Made by a program: the position numbers and the translations under genes
Part shown: piece by piece, positions 49,201 to 61,015 of the stretch
Numbering within the stretch: the stretch's first letter is position 1
How the letters are laid out: each line of letters starts with the position of its first letter
NCBI RefSeq assembly: GCF_958295425.1
Contig: NC_081136.1
Location: 22,636,890 to 22,700,889, forward strand
Direction: 5' to 3'
DNA from: Solea solea
Taxonomy: Eukaryota > Chordata > Actinopteri > Pleuronectiformes > Soleidae
Length of the DNA: 64,000 bases
The notes under the pieces: model-generated
Database searches by the model: none
Told to the model about the DNA's origin: nothing
Seen by the model: only the letters and a program-made list of their open reading frames with translations

Positions 49201-49381
49201 CCTCCCTCAGAAACATGTTGGATTCAGCGCCAGAATTTCAATCTTCCGCGGTACCTTCAGGTCCGTATTGCTAAGTGTGCAGCCAGCTGCACTTATCTCC
49301 ACTTCCTACCTGCACAGCCAAAAAGGTTCTATAAAACCTCACCGACTCATAGAGATGTCCCATAATTTGACTGGCGATTAG

Positions 49382-49384
<3 letters not shown>

Positions 49385-49417
<33 letters not shown>
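49385..49417. repeat. (AC)n microsatellite
   Basis: About 16 AC units. Further TG runs occur at 49989-50011, 50515-50530 and 50696-50720. Confidence 0.95.
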
Positions 49418-49419
<2 letters not shown>

Positions 49420-51629
49420 CACCCACCGGCTCTGGACTCACCAGCCATTTGAATTTAATGCTGCCATCACATGTTTAACGACAACGCAGGGGTGCAGAGA
49501 AAGAGTGGGGGGTGGGGGGGGGTGAAAATCATAGCCCTGACCTGCTCATAATCTAAGTTAGGTGGTAAAGGTGTGCTCAAAAGCACCAGGTGGTGACATC
49601 TTAATTTTTCACCTCCTTAGTATGTCTCTCTCTCTCTGTCTCTCTCTTTCCTCCCATACATTATTCTTGCTTTAAGCAGCAGCATGTCTGCTCAAAGGGA
49701 AAAGAAGAAGGGAAAAAAAAGAAGGCGGGGCTGAGGGGCTGAGGGGTGGTATTGTTTTACAACTCAGACCGTCGCAGCCTACTTGCCTTGCCCGGGGTTC
49801 TTTTCAAGGAGCAGTCTTAGGTGACCCCTCTCTCTGGCAGTTATTAATAATAACATGTGCCGGGGAATAGTTCACCTTGTAGCGCTGAGGCCGCCTCGCC
49901 GCTCTGTGCACCTGTACATCTGGCCTCATACAGAGGAGTCTCCGGGGGGATAGAGAAGAGGAGTGAGCTGGGTAAAGACGAAGGATATGTGTGTGTGTGT
50001 GTGTGTGTGTGTTTTAACTAGGTTGTGAGATTATCACACCTTGCAATGGCTTTTTGTATATTTAGGGTCACCAAAATAAATGTTCAGTATATTTTAAACG
50101 TCTTTTTCCGAATAACTGCGAGTGCTATGATAGCAGTTTTTTTGGATGCTGACGTTTTTTGCACTAATTAAGAGAGACGGCTGAAAAGCGTCCATGAAAA
50201 GTTTTTAAAAGTGAATTTTACTGCACAGAAATAATATAGATTTAAATATAAACACAACTGTCGAAAGAGAAGTATGTGTATAATTAGATTTGTTACCTCT
50301 TTAGCACCTTTTCTGGCATAAACAGTGAAACACTAGTCCTCATGAAGACCAAAACCTGGTCCTAATGAGGCAAAACCTAATTTCTGAGGAAGTGGTTAAG
50401 ATTAGTTTTAGTTAGTTTAAGGTTAGGGGTGGCCATTAACTGGTTATGGTTACATTTTGGGATCAGGCTTTGTTTCGGCTGTTTTGAACTCAATGCACAG
50501 ACCTAAGTAATTGCGTGTGTGTGTGTGTGTCACGGTGAAAGCTATAGACACACAAAAGACATCAAAGTTTCCCCTCCTATGAGCTGTGTGTAATTAGCAT
50601 GAGGTAATCACCTATGTGCTTTCTAAAGTGAAGGAGAGTCTGATTAGCGGCCTCATAGAAGGCCAATAGGGCTTGAGAGGGAGATGGAGAGGCACTGTGT
50701 GTGTGTGTGTGTGTGTGTGTCAAGATGAAGGCATAAGAAGGTAAAGTGGCAAGGCTGACAAACTGAGTGCCGCATTCTCCACCTCGAGGTCCCATTAAAA
50801 GCGCGCGCAGGAGAGGGCCCTTTGTGAATGCTGAGTGCTCCATTGTAATAACAAACAGCGGAGACAGGATTCAATCTGGTGCCTGAATGAACCAATGCGA
50901 TCCAGGCAAATTCCAACCCCCCGCCCCCCCCCCTGAAACCTCCACCTTCCACCCTCCTCGAGTGCTCCGGGGATTCAAATAAATTAATGGCTGCTTCTTG
51001 TCGAGGCCTCGGAAAACATTTTGTCCTCAGAGGAGTCTTTTGAGCTGAGGATGAGGATACACACTCGATACATCACGCACACATCACACAACTTAACCTC
51101 CAGCGGCAGATGTGCCACGCCGCATAATTAACGGCGCTGATATTAACAAACGGGGAACGCACTCGTTGTGAGGAATCGCACAAGTGGATTAGTTGAGGCA
51201 CTTCTTCTTTCTTTTTTCTTTTTTTTCTCTCAGCATGTGAGAGACTTTTCTTTTTTTTGTTGTTTTTTTTTGTTAGATTTATCCAGCGCACTTCTGTGCC
51301 CAAACAAAGAACAAAACTGTGGCACGGCACAAGGACAGAGTAAGTAATGATGGTGGCATTCACTGGCACAGTTGGCACTGTAACCTTTTTGGAGAGCCGC
51401 ATCCTTCAACACAAAATACTCCTCCTCCTCCTCCTCCCTCAGAGAGAGAAAAAGACACAATTAGAGCCAGGTGCAGTCGGAGGAGACGCGGAGAGAGAAA
51501 CCTTTCTTTGACGCCATGCGCTCGCTGGAGTCGACCTAGTATCCGTTAAACAGGCAAGTGAAGAGCTAAACAGGTCCTTCAGCCAACTAAATTAAAGGTG
51601 TCCTTGATTCACACAGCAGCTTTCATGAC

Positions 51630-51630
<1 letters not shown>
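49420..51630 (-). other. lmo3 intron sequence, microsatellite-rich
   Basis: Holds the TG runs listed above, a CT-rich tract (49626-49650), C runs near 50919-50934, T-rich tracts (51205-51270) and a (CTC)n run at 51419-51437. No exon was recognised. Confidence 0.45.

Positions 51631-51660
<30 letters not shown>
51631..51660. repeat. (CTG)10 trinucleotide repeat
   Basis: Ten uninterrupted CTG on +, which would be CAG in the lmo3 primary transcript. Confidence 0.95.
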
Positions 51661-51663
<3 letters not shown>

Positions 51664-51999
51664 CATTCTTCTTTTCCCCCGGCGATACTTTATGTTTTTT
51701 GATTGTTAATATTACTGGTCTTTGTGAAGAGAAATGATGGAATAGACAATGAATGAATGTAAAGATTTAAAAGTGACAAACGACAAATTTGAAGTAAAGA
51801 TAAGAACTGGAATAGACACATTTTTTTGGCCTTCACCGAACAATCCCGTGTGAGCTGAGCTTTCGCTGCTTTTCTTTTTTGTCTGTGACACCGATTTTCA
51901 ACTTGATTTATGTCACAAAGGAAGACATTTTTCGATCGTCGAAATACTGAAGACAGCAGCATTCCAGCCGAGGGCTATCGCTCAAGTTTTTCACGCTGC

Positions 52000-52270
52000 G
52001 GTGTTCATTAGCATCTCTGAGGTACAGCACCTGTGTCCATGCCGGCTTCTTGCTACTGCCACGCCAAATATGGACACAGACGTTGTATGTTGCCCTTTTA
52101 AAACAAAACCCGTGTTGAGTTTTGGGATAACCGTGAAGAAGGCCCTGGAGTCTGGGATGAGTTACGCTGAAAGAATTTATTTGAAAAATACGTGGCCAAG
52201 GAAAACAGAGGCAACATCGCCTGACATCACCATCCAAAGTTTTCAAGATGACACATAATCATCTGTCTTA
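52000..52270 (-). other. repeat-free intron block, possible regulatory element
   Basis: Balanced composition, no repeats, no exon signature. Two opposite frames (52001-52258 plus and 51908-52246 minus) overlap without family matches. Texture-based proposal. Confidence 0.18.
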
Positions 52271-53766
52271 TGACCTTTCACATATTTACTTTGAATCGGA
52301 AAGACGCAAACTCTCTCTGGAATAATCCGCTCTTGTCTCCCTGGCATTATCGGTGTTTTGGTTTGCACGAGGCTCTGACTGGATCTTTACTTGGCAAAAA
52401 AAGGAAACACAATCGCTTCCTCTCGGAGCAACCTTGGAGCTGGGTCAGTCTGTACAATAACATGTTCTGCTCACTGCTAGATGTTCAACTCGCAGTGGTT
52501 CAGTGGAGGAAGTCAGGCTACAAAGTCAGCCTCAGAAAGAGCTAATAGTGACAGGGTTGGTTAAAGCTTGACCCTTGTACATACAGTAATAAAATACTCA
52601 TTTTAAGGCTACACGGACCAGCTTCATTTTACTTAAATCAATCATACACTTGCACAAATATACGGATGGCGAGTATATTCTCCTACACTGCAATTATAAC
52701 GTAGTCAAGCAGAAGTGAAGTAAACTCTGGTGCCACTGACCAGTGTTTTGGCTGACGATGTCCTCACACCCTTCAGTGTTAGTTGGGAAGAGAACAGAAC
52801 ATCTGCGTATAGTCATTAGCGAGAGAGAGAGAGAGAGGCTGCCCTGAATCTTTCAGCCTGCAGAGAATCTGGGAGGAGGAAGAGCTATGACAAACTACAC
52901 CCAGCTTCCCTCAAGTCTCCCTGGAGCTCAGCTACCATCAAGTGGGTGGAATCTTTGCAGTGGAGCTATGTTATTATCACAATTGGCGCGTTGCCTCAAT
53001 ATCAACGTAATGTGAGACTTTGATGGCGTGATATCCTTAATAACAAGTGTAAGAGCAGAACATGAATGTATTATTATTTGATGGTGTTGGGTCTCACCGG
53101 TAATTAGCAGTCATTTATAGATGGGTAGGAAACTGTCTTGTCTGGTCAGGTGTTTCTCCCAGAGGTGGAAAACCATTTTTGACTCGAATTATAGAGGCTA
53201 ACTCTGCGCTTTGAGCCGATGAGGTGTTACGCATTAATAATTAACGTGTCTGATGAATCAAAATCTCAGACTCAGACTTGCACTTTAACAATATGCATCC
53301 GTTTATTTCATTCACAAAGCTTCGTCGTGTCCTGTAACCACCTGACCAGCCCACTTACCTACCTATATAAAAAGTATGCTGAGCAACTACAGTAAAAAAA
53401 TGAAAAGGTTTGATGGATTCACTTAACGGACTAACTGAATTTAGCCTGGCTAACACAAGATCATCTCAATCTCATTTGAATCTGGAGAGGGTTTAGTCAC
53501 CTCCCAGGTGCCCTTTGGTGGCCGCCAGGTTGGATGGATACAAAATCTGCTAGACGTTGTTTCTCTGAGGTCATCGGAGGTTAAGCCCAAGGGCAACAAC
53601 ACACTTGTGATTGGAGATTCTGCAGTTGGCCAAATCCAAGTGTCCTTGCCAGACGTGGCAGATTCGGCTCGGTGCACCCAAGTTACTATGAATTAACATG
53701 GATGTTCATGGATGGACAGATGGATGAATAGATAGGTACGAAGGTAGATAGTTAGACAACATGGAG

Positions 53767-54065
53767 AACCATGGCTGCCCATTGTAGATAGTAATTGGGC
53801 TTTTAACCAGAGGATTGCTCCTTCGACTGCCTGCCAGAACCCAAGGGCTGGGTACCCCTCAGCAAGGTACCCAATCCCCAGTGCTCATTGTTAATTGGAC
53901 ACTTAGCCAGTGGGGGCCACATCCGATGTACTTTTAGTGCCGGTCCCAAGCCCACATAAACGAAAGGGTTGTGTCAGGAAGGGCATCTGGCATAAGATTT
54001 CTGCCCGATCAAAATATGCAGATCATCCCGAGAGAAGGTGAAGCCGAGAGGGAAATAAAAGACTA
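53767..54065 (+). mobile_element. dispersed repeat, family A copy 4
   Basis: The order is AATTGGGCTTTTAACCAGAG, GGGCTGGGTACCCCTCAGCA, AGGTACCCAATCCCCAGTGC, ATTGTTAATTGGACACTTAG, then CATAAACGAAAGGGTTGTGT, CAGGAAGGGCATCTGGC and CAAAATATGCAGATCATCCC. It is the most complete copy of the family and shares both halves with 1198-1450. Confidence 0.75.
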
Positions 54066-55481
54066 CTAACCACAAGAAAATCACAGTGATCCACATCTTT
54101 ATGTAGCGCAACAACTGATTCTCCATCAAGTCTGTGTCTGTATTGGACTACCGTGCGAGTAAACCCATTCTGAACAGTTTACTCGCCCTTTCTCTCGCAA
54201 AAGGCGATGACACGTGTTCATGAGGGCGAGAATGTATCGAAAGAGATTTCAGGAAAGGACCGATGAGCGGCGGACGGCCCCCGATGCCTGTTCCCTTCAC
54301 TCACTGCTGGTCCTCACAGATAAAGCTTGACTTGATGTCACGTCCGTGCCTGACGCCGACAACACAAATTGACAATGCTTCACAAGCCCGGCGCGAGATG
54401 AAGAAGAAGATACTTTTTTTTTTCCACTCACATTTACATATATGGTTATACAACGCGGCTGTGGACCGCAAGGTTGATTCTGGAGGAGAGAAAATGTGAG
54501 TTATTACACCGAACCATGCTCAACATGTTGGTTATCTCTCACTGATAGCACAGCTTTCCGTTAATACATGCAGCCATGTTGACAGCTTTGCCAGTTTGCT
54601 TGCATTTACAATCTTACTAAAACCACTGTAGAGGAAAATTGAAGTTGGATTAAAGAAAAATGAATGAATAGATAGATAAATAAATAAGTGTTCTCCTAGT
54701 GCTTTCTTTAAAATGGATGTGTGGAATTTACAGTTTTTCATTAACTGATGCCCAAAAGCTTTTTTTTAAAACCATGGCCTTGGAGCTAGCACTGTGTATG
54801 TGTGTGTGTGTGTGGCACTCAAGCAGGCCCCTGTACACCACAGTCCTCATTTTCTTTTTTTCTTTTTTTTTCTTTTTTACTTAAATGTGTCTGTCTGTCT
54901 GCTCTCCTGCCTCCTCTGGGCTTTCAAACATTATCACTGCGTGCTGTGAAAATCACACATCAGCATAAGCAGCAGCAGCGTGGCATCATTACTGCCGTCG
55001 TCAATGGGAGTTTTGCTTTCAAGGGGCTCATTTGTTGATTAAAAACGTCCTCGCTGAATTTGTCCACTTTCAGACGGAGCAGCAATTCACTCGAGTGCAC
55101 CTTACCTGTAATTATGTTTGTGGCTGCGTGTTTACAAGAGGTATGGCTTTCGTCAAACTGTGTGTCTCCTACAACCTCGTGTTCCCATGCAAATGACGTG
55201 GCATTCTTGGTTATAAGGAACCGAACATTTTACACAAAAAAAAACATCTAATACTGGGTTATAATGGGTTTTTCCCCAGTGGTAATGTGTTTGATGTATG
55301 CAGATGATTATCTGCTTCATCTCCACTTGCATCAGTGTGAATCTATAAGACCAGGGTGAACACAATAGTTTCTTCTTGGCCTCCTCTATTATTGCCAGAG
55401 ATGGCTACTATGTACATTCATCTTCTGGCCTTTAGCCTAGAATCTAGATCATAGCAGTGATGTTTATCAGAATATCTAAAG

Positions 55482-55882
55482 CAGGGGTGTCAAACTCATT
55501 TTTGTTCAGGGGCCACATACAGCACAATATGATCTCAAGGGGTCCGGACCAATAAAAATAGTAAAATAATAGCATAATAACCTATGAACAACAAGAACTC
55601 CTTTGTTTTTTCTCCTTTGTTTTACATTTAATGAAGGATAATTTTACAAAACATGAAATTTCTTGAGAAATATAAGTGCAATTTCAACAATATCATGCCT
55701 AAATTTACTATTTACACAGCACACTGGATCTATAAAGGCACAAACATTTAGTCACGGGCATCTGGAGCATTTGACATTACGTTTAGATTAGTGTGAAATT
55801 TTAACAAATTCATCCTGTGGGCCGGATTGGACCCTCTGGCGGGCCTGGTTCTGGCCCCCGGGCCGTATGTTTGACACCGCTG
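55482..55882. mobile_element. non-autonomous hAT transposon, 401 bp, with perfect 8-bp target-site duplication
   Basis: The left end CAGGGGTGTCAAACTC and complemented right end CAGCGGTGTCAAACATACGG form an inverted repeat of about 14 bp. The duplication ATCTAAAG sits exactly outside both ends (55474-55481 and 55883-55890). An 8-bp duplication and CAG..CTG-type ends are the hAT signature. A GGGGCCACA block and its GGGCCG counterpart lie inside each end. There is no transposase. The perfect duplication suggests a fairly recent insertion. Confidence 0.92.
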
Positions 55883-57568
55883 ATCTAAAGGCCTGGTTTA
55901 AGGAGAGACTGAAGTAAACAAATGCATGGTGTCATGGTGCCATCAATTGGGACTCATAAAGTTGCACATATGATATAGTATGTTTTGAACACTCCCTGAA
56001 GAATTAGAGCACTTCATGGTTCACATGCTAAGAAATTGTGTGTGAGAGGCACAGATACCCATAGATTGTGCACTTTTAAAGGAGTCTCATAATGTTGTCC
56101 TTGCTGTGGATTAAATTAATCAGCTGTTCTTGGGGGCCCCAGGCAATTGCTAGCTGCATGACAGACTCCATAAAAACACATGTACGTGTCCAGCGTGGCA
56201 GACGTTTCCATCGCGATTTGTAGTATGTCAAAAACAGATGTAATCTAGGGGAAAATGTGATACTTTCCAACTGTAATTGAGAATGCTGTTTTGAGAAAAT
56301 AGGATTCAACACACACACACACACACAGCATAAGTATAAATGCTTCTCTTTCCTTCCTCTTTGATGACAAAAGGACTGTCTTTCCTTTCCTGTATCTAGT
56401 TCACCTTTTTCTCCGTGTGCCTGGAGGATTATTATTATTTCTCTGCTGGCAGATCACGTCCCTCATGGTTGTAGACCCCTGAAGAATTCTGTTACTCCTG
56501 ATTATGCCAGGTCTAATAACACGCCACCATTCTAAGCAGAGTAGGATTGACTCAGGGTAGAGGGTGGGAGGAGGGGAGGGTGCATAATGAAGGTCCAAAT
56601 AATTTCCTTTTAAGCCAATGGAATGTAAAAATGGGCTAAATGTGAAGTCATCTTTTTTTTTTTTTTCCCCTCCTCCCCCTCTTGTCACTAACCTGGGCTG
56701 ACAGACTCAGATAAACATAAGTAGGAATAATATGTTCCATGTCGCCTTTTTAGTGACTGTGTGTGTGTGCACAGTGTGATGTTGCTGCAATCGACTGGCC
56801 CGAGTGACAGACAGAGCCAGGCTGTTCTTTGTTGCTCTGCAGATCGGTTGAGGATGGCCGCCGTTTGCTACACTTGCCATTCATTAGCCGGCAGTGAGAA
56901 GATGTCAGAGTATCGTTCACGGGTGGGGCCCACGCGTGTGCGAGATATTGCAAAAGTCAAGTCGATTCCATCTCCTTGTACTTTGGAGATGAAAGGATGA
57001 ACATTACCGAGGATCCGCTTGCACAGGGCCAGAAAAGACTTTGTGTTTCACTGGATGGACAAACACATCCTGCATCGACATTACAATGAGACGTTGAAGC
57101 ATGATATAGTGTCCAGAGCAGCAAATTTATTAATAAATGCAAAAGCCTGGCTTTACGCATAAATATTGTGGGGGTGATACTCCAACAGATAGTCCCGCTA
57201 TTTGCAAAAAATAAAAAAATAAAAAATAAATCTATTATTAGATTAAATCGCTTCAGTTTTTGTATGTTCTTGTTGCCAACAACATAAAAAGCTCCAGAAA
57301 TACACGTTCCATCATTTCTCAATGATTAATACAGTATTTGTTTGAGACTATTGTCCCTGGTGGATTAATACACATTTATCGATTTATGATATGCTATATC
57401 ATATGGTTAGGGAACAAAAAAATCATATTGATCATATTATTTTTCAAAGTTGATATTTCAACATGATCAAACTATTATTTTTATGAAGAATTAATCGCAT
57501 ACTATCTTGATAATCAATAAACATAAAATAAAATAAAAAAACACTATTTTGTGTGAATGCCATGTAAT

Positions 57569-57569
57569 G

Positions 57570-57647
<78 letters not shown>
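57569..57647. repeat. (TA)n microsatellite
   Basis: About 39 TA units with one short AAA interruption. Tyr-Ile frames on both strands are artefacts. Confidence 0.95.
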
Positions 57648-57650
<3 letters not shown>

Positions 57651-58274
57651 TATATAAACAAAATCCAATGACTTCCATGTTTGTCCTCCATAAACTACAC
57701 AATCACTCAGCAGATGTCTCACAACCAACTACAACATCAGCCCTCAGGAGAAAAATGGTCTCATACTCACAATCTGTAATAAAGCTACATTTTCCCACTC
57801 ATGTGAAAAAAAACAAAAACACTTTTGTTAACATAATCTGTCAACACAGAGACACGATTCCCTTGATAACTTCTGGGAAACACATGTCAGTAAAATCTGA
57901 TAAGACAGGTTGATTCATTCAGGGAATAATCTCACCTGCTGTTCACAGACAGTGTTTTAATGGCTCTATCCGTCACTTTGACCATAGAAACACAATGCAT
58001 AGTCATAACAGTAAGAGTTTATTATTGGTGTAAATAAAATGAAACAACACGAAAGAGAAGTTTAATTCGGTGTAGTACATTATATATGAAGAGACACGCA
58101 TTTGTTAAATAAAGGAGTGATGTTCATTTTAAACTTAGCCTTAATGCAATTAGTCATCGAGAGTATAATTTTTTTTATTAAATTAACTAGTTATTTAAAA
58201 TTAACTGTGATCATTTACAATACAGTTAATAAAGTTATGGTGGCTAAGTAGTAGAGCTAAGTTGCTCCTGTGAA

Positions 58275-58333
58275 TGGGTAAAAAGCTTTACGTCGGTCAT
58301 CAGGACTAAAAAAGCCCAATATAAATACAGACC
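58275..58333 (+). mobile_element. dispersed repeat, family G copy 2 (fragment)
   Basis: GTCGGTCATCAGGACTAAAA then AAGCCCAATATAAATACAGA matches 7245-7300 on the minus strand. Confidence 0.6.
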
Positions 58334-60801
58334 TTTTAGCATATTTGCTTTTAATTAGTATAGGCATGGCTATTATATGACATTTTTACTAGGTTAAGTG
58401 TTTAAATATTGAATTTATTTAGCTAAATGACTGGCATGTTGTTTTCATCATTACTGTGTTTTGAAGCTAGCTGCTTAGCATTAGCGGTTTACCACCAGCT
58501 AAGTTTGTGTGCACTTGTGTTTTTGAACATGCTAATAAAGGCGCCAGTAAGTTCTATGAGACATGAGCTCCTCTTGTTTTAGCCTCATTTTGATACATTT
58601 AGCCTTAATGTGTTTTTTCTTAGCATTAAAGTGCAATTGCTTTCATCTCTTTACAACCAAATTGACTACGCTACTGTTTAGCCTGGTCGCTAAATATAAG
58701 CTAGCTCCTTAACTTCCAGTTGGTTGTTGGTAAGGGGAAACTTGAACTTTAGCAATTAAAAATGTACACTATCAATTGTAAAAGTTTTTTTTCTTTTGTT
58801 TTAGTAGTTAGACAGAGAGGAATTCAACATGGCCTGAAATGAAAAAGTTAGCTTGAATTTCAGAGATGTAAGGGGCTATAATTTGTTAAATACTTTTGGT
58901 AACTTCTGCAAACACAGACTGTATCGTTGGCTGACAGCTTACCAAAATAACAAAACAAGAAGTGACTGCAGTAAATGTTGTGGCCATAACCAGGTGCCAA
59001 AACCTAACACAGATGTTCTATCATTATATCATCATCTCTCTATCTCATACATATGGAATATGTAACAGTGGAGAGTGGAGAAATGTTCTATTCACTCAGG
59101 GAACCAAGGTTAAAATTTGACTCAACATTACTCAGAGTGCCTAAATGGAATCACATCACAAAACACATAAAACACTATCGCGTTGATACAGACATCTTTG
59201 TGATGGGTCATTGTGCACCATTTTAGTTCAGATGTATCCGTGGTTTGCAGAAATGTACGATTGATTGTGGGTTTCTTTTGCTCTGTTTTAATGTGCATTT
59301 TGGATTCTTAAATGGAAACATCACTAAAAGGTTTCCACACTTGAGGTGGGTGAAAAAAGTTGGTGCTTTGAGTCAAGGTAAAAGCAAATAAGCGCAATGG
59401 AAACAGATTCAGTGAATGAAGAATGACATTGAATAATCATGGCAGGAATCAAATATCAATATTATAATAATAGATGAAAACGGCAATAAACGTCTATCAA
59501 CAGATACTCCTAATTCAAGTTGCTTATTCTTATTCTAACCTGTTGCTCATCATGTTTATCTGACTTTACCAAATATTTGAAAATAGAGTTCACTCTGAAA
59601 GCGTATCTCATGCATTTCAAATTTAAGTTGTCTAATTTGTAAAAAGAAAGTTGAGATTTACTATATATATATATATATATATATACATTCTTCTGGTGTT
59701 GCTGATTTCCTAGACTGCATTGCAATGGCAATTATATTTACCTATTGTTGACAAAAAGAAAAAAAGCAATAGGAAGATTCTGTTTAAATCCTCGATCGCA
59801 GATAATGAGAATGACAAACTGTACTTCAAGATGACAAAGCTCTGCACTCCCACCAAAAAAAAAGGATATTTACTTGTATTTACACAACAACAACAACAAC
59901 AACTCACTATTAAAAGAAAAAAGAAAACCGTTTTGCATTAAATGAATTCCACTCAGTGTTGGCAGAGATGCAAATGAAAGCGCTGACTTTCCTCCTACAA
60001 GCAGCAACAGTAAAGGCCACAATCACTTCCTTTAAACACTGAAAGAACCAGATCCATTTCTCACAGTAGAGTCAGAACATAAAGTACTTTGTCGACGTGT
60101 GATATCACTTCTGACACGTCTGAACCTGTACTGTATTGATATTTATATCAACATTTAAATGGCGCACAAAAAAAAGGAACGAAACGAAAATATACCGAGG
60201 TGATTTAATGAGTCAGAGTAAAATGCCGGCGTTGCCACCCACTGTCGGTAAAAAGACGTCAGTTCCACTGAAGAAGAAAAAAAACCCACACACTTCACTG
60301 ATGAGCTGGATTTCTCTCCTGTAACCAGCTGTCATATTATTATTATTTTTTTTTTTTAAATGTTCCTACATGTATATTTTACACTCCATTAAAATCTTGT
60401 TGTCTATTATATAAACCAAACCTGCCTTTATTTCCAAAAATCGTAGTGAGAAAAAAAAAACCCAGGTGCTGCAACCAGGTGAGAAACTAATTAGTGACTT
60501 CATGTAAACAGAAGATGATACAAAACATGTTATTTATGGAAATGGGGTCACACGACACCAGACTCCAGGGAGAGTGATACTGATCTGATGTGAGCTAATA
60601 GTGGAAGATAATATGTTTCAAAGAAGTGAACTAATTAAAAAGAAGTCACGTAGAGTCAACAAACGCCCCATGTGATCATGCACGTGTCGAAGTGTAATTG
60701 CTGGATTATGGGCAATTCAAACACTCGGAATAATCAGTGCATTCGAACAGCGCGTCACACAGTGCAAGAGCGGTGGTGGCGGTGGCAACGGCGTCTCTTA
60801 C
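58334..60801 (-). other. lmo3 intron sequence next to the first coding exon, no other exon seen
   Basis: AT-rich sequence with a TA run (59661-59686), a (CAA)n stretch (59886-59902), A/T homopolymers and no recognised dispersed element. Directly below the exon, 60700-60790 is less AT-rich. Confidence 0.5.
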
Positions 60802-61007
60802 CGTAGGTAGTCTCTCCGGCACAGGATGAGGTTGGCTTTGGTGTAGAGCGTGGAGCCCACCTCGCCGAGCCTGCAGTCGCAGCAGGCGCACTTCAGGCAG
60901 TCCTCGTGCCAGTACTTATCGAGGGCCTTCAGCAGGTAGCGGTCCTTGATCTTCCGGTTGCAGCCGGCACAGCCTTTTGGCTTGGTGTCCGGCTGGACGG
61001 AGAGCAT
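60802..61007 (-). CDS. lmo3: lmo3 first coding exon: start codon and LIM domain 1
   Basis: This exon encodes residues 1-68 and two bases of codon 69 of LIM-only protein 3, a nuclear adaptor that has no DNA-binding domain and bridges LDB1 to transcription factors. The protein opens [19 protein letters not shown]1 zinc ligands are visible: C13, C16, H34, C37, C40, C43, C63 and D66. On the minus strand the exon is bounded by a CTTCTCCCAG acceptor (exon begins 61015) and a CG/GTAAGA donor after 60802, so the intron is phase 2. The ATG at 61007 is chosen because it gives the 145-residue length and MLSVQP start I recall for LMO3. Its paralogue LMO1 has the same motif after extra N-terminal residues. 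The DTKPKG stretch after MLSVQP favours LMO3 over LMO1. The frame stays open upstream across the acceptor to 61037, but that part is intronic. Confidence 0.96.
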
Positions 61008-61015
61008 TTGTATAC
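61008..61015 (-). other. lmo3: lmo3 5' UTR segment in the first coding exon
   Basis: Only 8 nt separate the splice acceptor from the start codon, so the rest of the 5' UTR must come from one or more upstream exons. The pyrimidine tract is CTTCTCCCAG preceded by a (TG) run. Because the two codons before the ATG are open and in frame, an upstream coding exon could extend the N-terminus, as seen in LMO1-type isoforms. Whether that happens here cannot be told from this window. Confidence 0.8.

Larger units (their letters stand above)
28889..60801 (-). other. lmo3: lmo3 intron between first and second coding exons (31.9 kb)
   Basis: Phase 2 intron with GTAAGA donor and CTCTCAG acceptor. It is half of the window. 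It contains SINE fragments, an intact short hAT element with target-site duplication, AT- and TG-microsatellites, two strong hairpins, a CpG-rich patch and several repeat-free blocks proposed as regulatory. No additional coding exon or convincing nested gene was found on either strand. Confidence 0.9.

Noticed and set aside
53440..53695. Possible gene fragment with overlapping frames on both strands
   Set aside because: No protein signature; probably unnamed repeat or unique non-coding sequence.
57444..57913. Tyr-Ile repeat proteins on both strands
   Set aside because: Translation of a (TA)n microsatellite.
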